Assembly: GCA_022793095.1 (NCBI GenBank)
Contig: JAAWCD010000121.1
Location: 1-36,847 of the forward strand
Direction: 5' to 3'
Length of the DNA: 36,847 nt
Source: Oscillospiraceae bacterium
Lineage (GTDB): Bacteria > Bacillota > Clostridia > Oscillospirales > Oscillospiraceae
The translations under genes and the position numbers were made by a program. The notes under the pieces were generated by a model that was not told the DNA's origin, ran no database searches, and saw nothing but the letters and a program-made list of their open reading frames with translations. This document shows positions 1 through 7,648 of this stretch, piece after piece (position 1 is the first letter of the stretch; each line of letters begins with the position of its first letter).

Positions 1-142
1 CCTTAAAAGTTGCGTTTGGTAGAAAGTTGGTAGAAAAAACTTAAAATTTGTGGAAAATCACGAATCCGGAATCCATTGTACCGCAATGGATTCCGGGTAT
101 TCTTATGGTAGAAAACCGGTAGAAAACATGTAGTTTGACGAA
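1..142 (-). repeat. 142-bp intergenic repeat, copy 1
   Basis: This segment matches positions 19285-19426 base for base without gaps, apart from roughly a dozen substitutions. It contains two pairs of GGTAGAAA direct repeats (about 17-36 and 106-125) on either side of a strong hairpin: arm GGAATCCATTG at 68-78 and its exact complement at 84-94. The second copy lies directly upstream of the SLH-protein gene, between two minus-strand terminators. I therefore read the element as a minus-strand leader or promoter region, and assign it to the minus strand on that ground. The left end may be cut by the window edge. Confidence 0.8.
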
Positions 143-162
143 CGAGCCGTCCCAAGGCAACC

Positions 163-1158
163 TCAATCCAGGAGATATGTGTTCATCCATCTGGACAGCG
201 CACCGTCAATTTCATGCTGTCCTACGGCGTAAACCGCCCCATAGCCCGCCTGCTGCTCGATCAGCTCCTTGGGACCGGGATAGCTGTCATAAACTGCCTG
301 GGTCTGCTCCGGCGGGACGTGAATATCCGCCGCTCCCATCAGAAACAGAACTGGCAGGGATGCCTGCTTCAGCTGGAGCAAATCCACTTCATCTGTGGCA
401 TACCCCGCGCCGGACCGGCCCAGCTGCCACTGCATGAGATTGTAAAAGGGGAACATGGGCACCTTATAAGACTGCATGAGAAGGTGTTTTGCAATGGCGT
501 CCAGCGAGGCGTAAGGGCTTTCCGCAACCAGAAAGGCCACGCTCTCCGGCAGTCCGCGTTCTGCCGCCAGCAGCGCGGTCACACCGCCCATGCCCACACC
601 GTACAAAATCACCCTTTGCTCAGGCTGGTTCTCCTCCACCCAGTCCAGCCAGCACAGCAGATCCTCTGCCTCCAGCACCCCAAAGCCGGAGAACGATCCG
701 CCGCTGGCCCCATGGTTCCGGGCGTCCGGCAGCAGCAGATTACATCCCTCAAAAAAGGACGCAGCCAGGAAGTCGTCCCGGCGGCTGCCGTCGTAGTGGT
801 GGAGAAAAACGACCAATATACTGCCGCCTTCGTCATAGTAATCCCCCCACAGCACCGCGCCGTCTTTGGCCGTGACCGACACCTCATCTGCCAGACGGCG
901 GTTCCGGAAGGAGTCCCAGTCCTCTTGAAGGGGCGCTAAAAGGGCCTGTTCCGCCTCGGTGGGCAACATACCCTGAAAATAAGATGTGGCTGTGGAGGCA
1001 CTGGCCTCCCGCCGGACAAAGCTGTCAAAGTAGCCGGAGGAGATCGAGCGGATGGACACTGCCAGGAGCGTAATCACGATAGCTCCGCCGCAGAGCCAGA
1101 AAGCCAGCGTCTGCCGGCCGGAAAGGCCCTGCTTCTGGCCGCTTTTGATTTGTTTCAT
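163..1158 (-). CDS. Membrane-anchored alpha/beta hydrolase-fold protein lacking the nucleophile serine
   Basis: 331 residues. One N-terminal membrane segment (about residues 18-38) anchors an extracytoplasmic alpha/beta hydrolase domain. The family landmarks are visible: the HHYDGS oxyanion region (120-125), the LLLPDARNHGASGG strand-loop (141-154), the nucleophile elbow at 187-191, an acid strand ending in GAADIHVP (D278) and the histidine loop GQHEID (H315). The elbow reads G-V-G-M-G-G where the family has G-x-S-x-G-G, so residue 189 is Gly (codon GGC, positions 594-592) in place of the catalytic Ser. The fold is clear, but ordinary Ser-hydrolase catalysis is doubtful. It sits 9 bases downstream of the PpiC-like gene and is probably cotranscribed with it. 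The ATG at 1158 follows GAGGAAAG. An alternative is a pseudo-hydrolase with a binding or scaffold role. Confidence 0.85.
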   Translation of the reverse strand: MKQIKSGQKQGLSGRQTLAFWLCGGAIVITLLAVSIRSISSGYFDSFVRREASASTATSYFQGMLPTEAEQALLAPLQEDWDSFRNRRLADEVSVTAKDGAVLWGDYYDEGGSILVVFLHHYDGSRRDDFLAASFFEGCNLLLPDARNHGASGGSFSGFGVLEAEDLLCWLDWVEENQPEQRVILYGVGMGGVTALLAAERGLPESVAFLVAESPYASLDAIAKHLLMQSYKVPMFPFYNLMQWQLGRSGAGYATDEVDLLQLKQASLPVLFLMGAADIHVPPEQTQAVYDSYPGPKELIEQQAGYGAVYAVGQHEIDGALSRWMNTYLLD

Positions 1159-1167
1159 GCTCTTTCC

Positions 1168-2235
1168 TCACTTTCCAGCAAACCGCATGCCCCAACTGTG
1201 ATACACCGCCGGAGCGGCCTCCAGCGCTGCCTGGACCTCGCCGGCCACATGCCCGGCCTGAAGCGCGTTAATGGCCATCTGCCAAGCGGCGGACACTCCA
1301 GGGCCTGTGTAAACCGCCAGGTACCCTTCCCCAGCAGACCGGTCCACGGTCGAAAACACTGCGCCGGGGGCCGGCTGGTCAAAGCACCACGCTGACACAG
1401 CGGCAGGCAGCGCCTCCCGGTCCTGATTGACCAGCGTTCCGCCGTTCTCCCACGCCTCTGGCCAGGCGGAGTAAGCCGCCGCCAGCCGGGAAAATGCGTC
1501 CGGGTCCGCTTCATAGCGGGACGTCAGCCGGCGGAGCCGCTCCTCCAGATCCTCCAGCTGCCGTTCCTCTACCTCGCCGGAGAACCGGTCAGCCGCCGCC
1601 TCCAGCACGATGAGCTGAAGGTTGGCGGTGGCGTAATCCTCGACGCTGTTCTGGGCCAGCCATGCGTTGATTTCCTCCTCCGTCAGCTGGCAGGTCTCCT
1701 CCAAATGACGGCGGTACGCCGCCGCCCGAACCTCCCGGCTCAGCTCCCGGCGCATGACGTCTTCCGTCATGCCCGCCCCGTAATAGGCCACAAAGTAATT
1801 CTTCACAGACAGGTTGTTGGAAGCGGCCTGAGCGGTCCACTCTGCCAGCCGTGCGTCCACGGGAGCCAGTTCCTCGCCGGTGAAGTGGTAGCCGTCTTTT
1901 TGGGCCTGGGCGTCAAAATAGACGGCCTCCGCCAGCCGCTTCTCCGCCTGGGCACAGATCCAGTCCCGCCAGCTGGAGCCGTCGGGCCGGGTCTGGTTCT
2001 CCGGATTCTGAGCAGGGTCGAACCCGTCCGTTCCGGCGGCCAAAAGGTTGTTGTAAACGGAAAAATAGTAGTAGTTATACTGGACCACCCGAAGCTCCTC
2101 CCCGCACACGGAGACGGCTGGCAGCAGCTTTTGGAGTATGCCGGAGTTGAGCAGGACGGCCACCAGAATGATGGGGACCAGAATGATATAAAAGGGAGTG
2201 AGTCCTTTTTCGTTGTTTTTCACGGGACACCTCAT
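1168..2235 (-). CDS. PpiC/SurA-like peptidyl-prolyl isomerase (foldase) with N-terminal anchor
   Basis: 355 residues. A short basic N-terminus is followed by a hydrophobic segment (about residues 13-32, PFYIILVPIILVAVLLNSG), suggesting a membrane-anchored extracytoplasmic protein. Residues 45-170 resemble the helical SurA/PrsA-type chaperone N-domain (VQYNYYYFSVYNNLL, RLAEAVYFDAQA, REVRAAAYRRHLE, LTEEEINAWLAQNS). Residues 180-340 resemble a parvulin domain (YATANLQLIVLEA, GGTLVNQDREALPAAVSAWCFD, GYLAVYTGPGV). Such proteins assist folding of exported proteins, which would suit an organism secreting a huge SLH protein. The start is uncertain: ATG at 2235 has a weak GGAAAAGAG upstream, and an in-frame GTG lies 12 bases inside. 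It heads a two-gene unit with the hydrolase. Confidence 0.75.
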   Translation of the reverse strand: MRCPVKNNEKGLTPFYIILVPIILVAVLLNSGILQKLLPAVSVCGEELRVVQYNYYYFSVYNNLLAAGTDGFDPAQNPENQTRPDGSSWRDWICAQAEKRLAEAVYFDAQAQKDGYHFTGEELAPVDARLAEWTAQAASNNLSVKNYFVAYYGAGMTEDVMRRELSREVRAAAYRRHLEETCQLTEEEINAWLAQNSVEDYATANLQLIVLEAAADRFSGEVEERQLEDLEERLRRLTSRYEADPDAFSRLAAAYSAWPEAWENGGTLVNQDREALPAAVSAWCFDQPAPGAVFSTVDRSAGEGYLAVYTGPGVSAAWQMAINALQAGHVAGEVQAALEAAPAVYHSWGMRFAGK

Positions 2236-2297
2236 TTTTTCTCTTTTCCGGAATCAAAAAGAAGTCAAGGGATGTTTTTCATCGTTTCTGACGGTTT

Positions 2298-2333
2298 GCC
2301 AAAAGCCGCCCGCAATCGCGGGCGGCTTTTGGC
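2298..2333. terminator. Perfect 16-bp stem terminator
   Basis: The 16-base arms at 2298-2313 and 2318-2333 are exact complements (core AAAAGCCGCCCGC) around an AATC loop. It lies just beyond the stop of the GntP-type permease and upstream of the PpiC-like gene. It most likely ends minus-strand permease transcription. Confidence 0.85.
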
Positions 2334-2387
2334 ATTGCTGTGGCTTTGGCGAAAAGAAGTATTCTGGGGGGAATACCTCCGAACCGG

Positions 2388-3752
2388 TCAATAGAAGATA
2401 ATGCAGCAGACGCAGCAGAAGATGGAGAAAATCGTCGGGAAAATGACCGTGGTGACGAACATATCCCAGTACGCCTGCTTGTGGGTCAGACCGTACACGC
2501 CAAGGGTGATGGCGGTGGACTGGGCGTGGGGCAGGGAGTCGAAGGTCTGAGTGGTGCACAGCAGCAGACGGCGGAGCGCACCGGGGTTGACGCCCATATC
2601 CAGGTAGGTCTGGCCGAACATGGGCAGCCAGATCATCATGGCGGAGATACCGTCGGTGCAGAGGCCGGCGACGATGGCCACGGAGATCATGGCGGAGATG
2701 TAAGGGCTGAACTGGAGGCCCAGCACCCACTCTTGAACAGGCGCAAAGGCGGCACACTTGGAAACCACCTGACCGAAGCCGAACACACAGCCGGCCAGTA
2801 CCAGGAAGCCCCACATGGAGGGCGCACCCTGGGAGACGATTTTGGTGAAGCCCACTTCCTTGCAGCGGTTGAAGTGAAGGGCAATCAGCACCACGCAGCC
2901 GGCCAGCTGGGCCAGAGCCACCTGAGCGGTGGAGTCAACGCCAAGTACCCCCTCGAAGAAGCCCACCGGCGCCGGAGCATCGGGCACGGAAACTTTAAAG
3001 GCGGCCATGAAAATGGCGGACACAATCACAACGATCAGAGGAATCAGAGAGGTGGCGAAGGAGGGCAGAGCGGAAGTGTCAGTGTCCAGATCGCCCACGT
3101 CGTCACCGCCGTCGAAGCCCTCGTTGTTGGCCCGGGCCTTCTTCACCATACGGGTGATCCAGAAGAAGAACAGAACGATGCCCACACAGCCGGTGGCGAT
3201 GGACAGCACCGGAGCGTCAAAAATGGTGGTGGGCAGGAAAATATTGGGCAGGGAGGCGGGAACATTGGCGATGGGCATACAGAAGGAAATGGCGGGAGCG
3301 ATGCCCAAAGCGGCGATCATGCCTACCTTCCTGGGCAGGTTGGCCGCTTTCATCAGGGGGATGGCCAGAACGACCACAACCATGGTGTAGGTGCCCACGC
3401 CAGCCACCAGCAGGATGACGGTGGTGGCGGTGATGGCCAGATAGGACCGGTCCACACCCAAGGTTTTGACCATGGTTTTGCCCACGGACATGGCGCAGCC
3501 CGTCACGTCCATCAGATAGGCGAACAGGCCGGAGGCGGTGAACACCATGAACATCATGGTCACAAGACTGCCCACGCCGCCAGTAAAGGTGCTGAACATG
3601 GAAACCGCCAAGGTTTCCGTGGAGCCGAAGGCCGCGATGAACGCGGCCACAGTGGCGGCGATTCCGGTATGTACGTTCTTGAAGCACAGGAAGATGAAGA
3701 CCGCGATGGCCAGGATGACAAAAAACGCGGACCCAAACAGGTTGGTAATCAA
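2388..3752 (-). CDS. GntP-family organic-acid permease
   Basis: 454 residues, nearly all hydrophobic, with about 12 predicted membrane segments. The C-terminus has the family-like stretch TFDSLPHAQSTAITLGVYGLTHK followed by a last membrane helix. GntP-type carriers take up gluconate, glycerate, hydroxybutyrate and similar carboxylates by cation symport, so the substrate is probably a small organic acid but is not defined here. The reading frame is open further upstream, but AAGGAGGT lies 8 bases before the TTG at 3752-3750, so I choose that start. It is transcribed divergently from the ferredoxin-FAD reductase across a shared regulatory region. A joint role in importing and reducing one substrate is inference. 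Confidence 0.85.
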   Translation of the reverse strand: MITNLFGSAFFVILAIAVFIFLCFKNVHTGIAATVAAFIAAFGSTETLAVSMFSTFTGGVGSLVTMMFMVFTASGLFAYLMDVTGCAMSVGKTMVKTLGVDRSYLAITATTVILLVAGVGTYTMVVVVLAIPLMKAANLPRKVGMIAALGIAPAISFCMPIANVPASLPNIFLPTTIFDAPVLSIATGCVGIVLFFFWITRMVKKARANNEGFDGGDDVGDLDTDTSALPSFATSLIPLIVVIVSAIFMAAFKVSVPDAPAPVGFFEGVLGVDSTAQVALAQLAGCVVLIALHFNRCKEVGFTKIVSQGAPSMWGFLVLAGCVFGFGQVVSKCAAFAPVQEWVLGLQFSPYISAMISVAIVAGLCTDGISAMMIWLPMFGQTYLDMGVNPGALRRLLLCTTQTFDSLPHAQSTAITLGVYGLTHKQAYWDMFVTTVIFPTIFSIFCCVCCIIFY

Positions 3753-4137
3753 GAAAATACCTCCTTTTCTCATCAAACTCTTTTTCTCACAGCCAAGAGA
3801 AGACACCCGGCAGAAATTCCCCCCAGCCTTCTGCCATTCATACAATCTGACCAAAATCAAATTGTCTGAGCGTCTTCCTTTGTCAATAAGTATCATAACA
3901 CCGAAGAGGAAGGAGTGTCTTTGTTCCGAAAGGCAAAACATCGGTAAATTTTTGTGCTGAAAGCACATAGCGATAGGTGGTAATCCTCCAGCACATCCGG
4001 TTTTTTCCCTGGTTCTCATGTGCTCATGGCACAAAAGAGGTCTGTAATTTTGGCTCTGGTCACAATTACAGCCGCTTTCGCGGCCGGTATAATGGAAGAA
4101 AGCAAATGTGAAGGCGCATACGAAGAGGAGGGGTAAC
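3753..4137. promoter_or_regulatory. Divergent intergenic regulatory region (permease / reductase)
   Basis: The plus-strand promoter is readable: -35 ATTACA (4065-4070), a 17-base spacer and -10 TATAAT (4088-4093). The -35 lies inside the inverted repeat TGTAATT (4043-4049) / AATTACA (4064-4070), a plausible operator. Upstream are four AGCACA/TGTGCT half-sites (3953, 3962, 3990 and 4019), of which the first two form TGTGCT-GAA-AGCACA. No equally good promoter was found for the permease on the minus strand. A TATGAT (minus, 3897-3892) is the best candidate. Confidence 0.6.
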
Positions 4138-5841
4138 ATGTATCAAATCAATACCAACAACTGCGTCTGCTGCCACAACTGCGCCACAGAATGTCCCCGG
4201 CAGGCCATCGACTATGTGGGGACCAAGTATCAGATCGATCCGGACAAGTGCGTGGAATGCGGGCTGTGTGCCCGAGTGTGCCACACCCAGTCCATTTCTG
4301 ATGTGGACCATCCGGAGCAGGCGGTTTCCCATCCTGTGGTGGAGAAGGAGTGCGACCTGGTGGTCTGCGGCGGCGGCAGCGGCATTGTGACCGCGGTTCG
4401 GGCGGCTCAGCTGGGCAAGAAAGTCATCCTGGTGGAGAAAGCCAAGGTGCTGGGCGGCAACACCGATTACGCCCACGCGTACTTCCCGGTCTATACCAAG
4501 TGGCACGAGGCAGCGGGCATGCCAGACTGCCGGGAGGAGGCCATCCAGCATTACCGGAAGGCCACAGACTGCGAGATTGAGGAGGAGCTGTTCCGGACAG
4601 CGGTGTATGGCTGCGGGGAATTCTTCGACTGGCTGTGCCACTTCGGCACCTGTGAAGAGGTGTACCACCTGGTCAACCTGGGTGATGTGGACGCCCACGG
4701 GCCCATTTACGGACCTGGCCTGCTGGACTTCCCCAACCGCATCCGGGACAACCTGAATTGCCGGGATGACGCCATTGGTCCAGGCTGGGGCGGCACATAC
4801 GTCAAGTATACCATGCTGGAGGCCATTCAGAACCAGCGGCTGGATGTGGAAATCCTCACCGAGACAGCGGCAAAGCACCTGCTCACCGATGAAAAAGGCG
4901 CAATTTCCGGCCTGATCGCGGAGGACCCTGGCGGAGAGGTCCGCATCAAGGCCAAGGCGGTGGTACTGGCCACCGGCGGCTTCGGCAAGAGCGACGAGAA
5001 GCTGAAGGAGTTTGCTCCCTGGTTCTTCGAGGGTGAGACGCCCATTCACCGGTTCTCGGTGCCCACAGACACCGGCGACGGCATTGACATGCTCCGGGAA
5101 CTGGGAGTGGAGCCCGACCCCAAGCGGATGTTTGTCTCCATGTTTGGACCCAAACACCATCCCTTCAACAATATTCTGGCGGACATGGCGCTGGAGCCGG
5201 AGGCGGTTCAAGTCAACCTGAACGGCAGGCGCTGGGTGGACGAGACACAGCACCTTCACGGCATGACCGCCGCCATCGCCCAGCAGCCCAAGGAGATTTC
5301 CTGGTCCATCGGCGGACGGGACAACTGGGCGGCGATTGCGGAGAAGTTCCTCAAGAACCCCGGCTTTGCCAAGCGGCATTGGCAGTTTGAGACCTGGGAG
5401 GAAGACCTGGAGGAGGAATCCAAGCTGGAGCTGCCGGTTAAGAAGGCGGACACGCTGGAGGAGCTGGCGGCGCTGTGCGGCATGCCGGCGGACGCGCTGG
5501 TGGAGACGGTGAAGCAGTACAACGGGTTTTGCGCCAAGGGCGTTGACGAAGCGTTTGGGAAAGACAAGCAATTTTTAACGCCCATTTCGGAGCAGGGGCC
5601 CTATTACGCCATTTACGGACAGCGGTTCTCCGAGGCGGCCATGGGCGGACTGCGGGTGAACGGCAGGTGTGAAATCACACGGGAGGACGGCACGGCCATT
5701 CCCGGATTGTACGGCGTGGGCGACGCCACCTCCGCCATGCACCGGCAGGGCAAGCTGGCGGTCATCTCCGAGCTGACCTGGGCTGTAGCTTCCGCTTACA
5801 CCTCCGGAGGCAACGCGGCGGAATACATAGATTCCCTTTGA
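4138..5841 (+). CDS. Ferredoxin-domain FAD-dependent reductase (fumarate-reductase/KstD-like flavoprotein)
   Basis: 567 residues. The N-terminus holds two 4Fe-4S motifs: C9-x2-C12-x2-C15-x3-C19-P and C38-x2-C41-x2-C44-x3-C48. The FAD_binding_2 domain follows: dinucleotide motif CGGGSG at 77-82, acidic strand end VILVEKAKVLGGNT (96-109), VVLATGGFGKSDEKL in the middle, the substrate-domain motif NGRRWVDET resembling the GxRFVNE of fumarate and ketosteroid reductases, and a C-terminal GGLRVN...IPGLYGVGDAT. The family reduces activated double bonds in organic acids, enoates or steroid-like rings. The specific substrate cannot be read. The ATG at 4138 follows GAGGAGG. It is followed by a GltD-like flavoprotein that could supply electrons from NAD(P)H to the fused ferredoxin domain. 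Confidence 0.85.
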   Translation: MYQINTNNCVCCHNCATECPRQAIDYVGTKYQIDPDKCVECGLCARVCHTQSISDVDHPEQAVSHPVVEKECDLVVCGGGSGIVTAVRAAQLGKKVILVEKAKVLGGNTDYAHAYFPVYTKWHEAAGMPDCREEAIQHYRKATDCEIEEELFRTAVYGCGEFFDWLCHFGTCEEVYHLVNLGDVDAHGPIYGPGLLDFPNRIRDNLNCRDDAIGPGWGGTYVKYTMLEAIQNQRLDVEILTETAAKHLLTDEKGAISGLIAEDPGGEVRIKAKAVVLATGGFGKSDEKLKEFAPWFFEGETPIHRFSVPTDTGDGIDMLRELGVEPDPKRMFVSMFGPKHHPFNNILADMALEPEAVQVNLNGRRWVDETQHLHGMTAAIAQQPKEISWSIGGRDNWAAIAEKFLKNPGFAKRHWQFETWEEDLEEESKLELPVKKADTLEELAALCGMPADALVETVKQYNGFCAKGVDEAFGKDKQFLTPISEQGPYYAIYGQRFSEAAMGGLRVNGRCEITREDGTAIPGLYGVGDATSAMHRQGKLAVISELTWAVASAYTSGGNAAEYIDSL

Positions 5842-5850
5842 TTTTTTCTG

Positions 5851-5893
5851 TTCTTTTCTTGAAAGAAAAGAACCAAAAGAACTTTAAACTGCG
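5851..5893 (-). repeat. AAAGTTCTTTTT family repeat, copy A
   Basis: This is an inverted copy of the dispersed palindromic repeat: arms TTCTTTTCTT (5851-5860) and its complement (5863-5872), then the GAACTTTAAACTGCGC tail. Together with copy B it forms a 115-bp structure with terminal inverted repeats between the reductase and the gltD-like gene. Confidence 0.8.
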
Positions 5894-5920
5894 CTTTTTG
5901 GGCAGTCCTACAGTAAAATT

Positions 5921-5965
5921 AGTTTGAAGTTCTTTTTGCTTCTTTTTCTTTCAAGAAAAAGAAGG
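5921..5965 (+). repeat. AAAGTTCTTTTT family repeat, copy B
   Basis: The tail GAAGTTCTTTTTG is followed by a perfect palindrome at 5939-5964: arm CTTCTTTTTCTT, a 2-base spacer and its exact complement. The same 26 bases recur at 21770-21795. It faces copy A. Confidence 0.85.
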
Positions 5966-5991
5966 AACAACACATATGAGGAGGTTGACCG

Positions 5992-7437
5992 ATGTTTTTG
6001 CGTGATAATACGGTGTTCGTCCCGGTGGATGACCCGAATCTGGCGGAGGAGCGGACCGCCAACGGGCAGTTGGACATGGAGCGGCGTTTGAGCACCTTTG
6101 ACGAGGTGGAATTTACTTATACGGAGGAAGAGGCTTTGGCGGAGGCGGGCCGGTGCCTGGGCTGTCCCACCCACTGGTGTTCCAAGGCCTGCCCGGCTGG
6201 GGTGCCTGTGACAGAGTTTATCGCCAGGGTCAGAGCAAAGGATTACGAGGGCGCGTACCAGCTCATTCGCACTGCCTCCACTCTGCCGGAGATGTGTTCC
6301 CGTGTCTGCCCCCAGGAAAGGCAGTGCCAGTCCAACTGCACCAGGGGCGTGCGGACCCAGTCCGTGGGCATTGGCCGCCTGGAACGGTTCGTGGCAGAGC
6401 AGCACTACAAGAGCGGCAAGGGAGAAGCCAGCGCCTTGTCCACAGGCAAGCGGGTGGCGGTGGTTGGATCCGGCCCCAGCGGGCTGTCCGCCGCCCAGCG
6501 TTTAGCCGGTATGGGCCACGAGGTCACGGTGTATGAGGCCAGTGACCGGCCCGGCGGACTGCTGGAGTACGGCATCCCCAACATGAAGCTGGAAAAGGGC
6601 GTGGTGAACCGGAAGGTGGAGGCCATGAAGGCTCAGGGCGTTCAATTCCGGACCGGCGTGACTGTGGGTGAGGCGGAGGCCAAGTCTCTGACTGCGGATT
6701 ATGACGCCGTAGTGCTCTGCGGAGGCACCGGAAACGCCCGGACGCTGAAGCTGGAGGGCGCGGAGGGCGTCCAGGGAATTTATCCCGCAGTAGAGTTCCT
6801 CACCGCCAATACCAAGGCTCTGCTGGACGGCGGGGAACCCATTTCCGCCAAAGGAAAGCATGTCGTGATTGTGGGCGGCGGCGACACCGGCAGCGACTGC
6901 GTGGGCACCAGCATCCGGCACGGCTGCGCCTCTGTCACACAGATTGAAATGCTGCCGGAGCATCCCGGCAGGCCGCTGATTTCCAGCCCCCGGCCTCAGA
7001 AGGCCCCGGAGGCCAAGACCGATCACAGCCAGGAGGAGTGCAAAAGCGTCTTCGGGCGAGATCCTCACGTCTACCAGACCACCGTTAAGGCGGTACAGGC
7101 GGATGGAAGCGGACGGATTCAGGCGGTCGTTACGGTGGACCTGGAAGCGGGTTATGACAAGGAACGCCGGCTGGTGATGCGGGAGATCCCCGGAACCGAG
7201 CGGACTCTGCCTTGCCAGCTGTTGATAATTGCCGCCGGGTTCCTGGGTCCCAAGCCGGAGCTGGCTCAGGCTTTCGGCGTTGAGACCACCGGGCGGGGCA
7301 CGATCGCCGGTTACGCCACCAATGTGAAAAAGGTCTTCGCCTGCGGAGACTGCCGCACAGGCCAGTCACTGGTGGTAAAGGCCATGGTGGACGGACGGGA
7401 CTGCGCGGATGCGGTTGCGAAATTTCTTGGGAAATAA
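5992..7437 (+). CDS. gltD: GltD-like NAD(P)H:ferredoxin-type flavoprotein (glutamate synthase small-subunit family)
   Basis: 481 residues, the usual length of GltD. The N-terminal ferredoxin-like region has Cys sets C55/C58/C63/C67 and C102/C106/C112/C116. The FAD site is VAVVGSGPSG (155-164), followed by GGLLEYGIPNMKLEK. The NAD(P)H site is VVIVGGGDTGSDC, and the C-terminal FAD motif is VFACGDCRTGQSLVVKA. GltD proteins oxidise NADPH and pass electrons to a partner, classically the large glutamate synthase subunit. No gltB is in this window, and the gene follows a ferredoxin-fused FAD reductase on the same strand, so a role as electron donor to that reductase is as likely as glutamate synthesis. 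The ATG at 5992 follows GAGGAGG. The 150-bp gap holds repeat copies A and B. The symbol indicates the family. Confidence 0.85.
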   Translation: MFLRDNTVFVPVDDPNLAEERTANGQLDMERRLSTFDEVEFTYTEEEALAEAGRCLGCPTHWCSKACPAGVPVTEFIARVRAKDYEGAYQLIRTASTLPEMCSRVCPQERQCQSNCTRGVRTQSVGIGRLERFVAEQHYKSGKGEASALSTGKRVAVVGSGPSGLSAAQRLAGMGHEVTVYEASDRPGGLLEYGIPNMKLEKGVVNRKVEAMKAQGVQFRTGVTVGEAEAKSLTADYDAVVLCGGTGNARTLKLEGAEGVQGIYPAVEFLTANTKALLDGGEPISAKGKHVVIVGGGDTGSDCVGTSIRHGCASVTQIEMLPEHPGRPLISSPRPQKAPEAKTDHSQEECKSVFGRDPHVYQTTVKAVQADGSGRIQAVVTVDLEAGYDKERRLVMREIPGTERTLPCQLLIIAAGFLGPKPELAQAFGVETTGRGTIAGYATNVKKVFACGDCRTGQSLVVKAMVDGRDCADAVAKFLGK

Positions 7438-7453
7438 AACGATTTGAGCCATA

Positions 7454-7497
7454 GAACTGCGGAGAAACGGGAGGGGTTTCTCCGCAGTTCGTATTTT
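7454..7497 (+). terminator. Rho-independent terminator after gltD-like gene
   Basis: The 15-bp arms GAACTGCGGAGAAAC (7454-7468) and its complement (7476-7490) are followed by GTATTTT. It lies 17 bases past the stop codon. Confidence 0.85.
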
Positions 7498-7583
7498 AAG
7501 GCACCGCTGATTTCACCGGTGGTTCCTTAAATGTCCTGTTTGCTTCTTAGTACGGGTCGTTAGAAGCTGTTTTAATTTTATTC

Positions 7584-7612
7584 TTGCTGATTTTCCCAGA
7601 TGGGAGTATAAT
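7584..7612 (+). promoter_or_regulatory. Promoter of the SnoaL-like gene
   Basis: -35 TTGCTG (7584-7589), a 17-base spacer and -10 TATAAT (7607-7612), about 35 bases before the start codon. With the terminator just upstream, the gene has its own transcription unit. Confidence 0.65.
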
Positions 7613-7648
7613 AAATTCAACCTGCAAAAGAATAAGGAGGCCCCCAAA

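Noticed and set aside
2340..3869. 509-residue plus-strand frame opposite the GntP permease
   Set aside because: A His/Gly-rich nonsense composition and complete overlap with a well-supported membrane protein mark it as a shadow frame.
4066..5571. 501-residue minus-strand frame opposite the FAD reductase
   Set aside because: The overlapping plus-strand protein has full ferredoxin and FAD motifs; the minus-strand product shows none.
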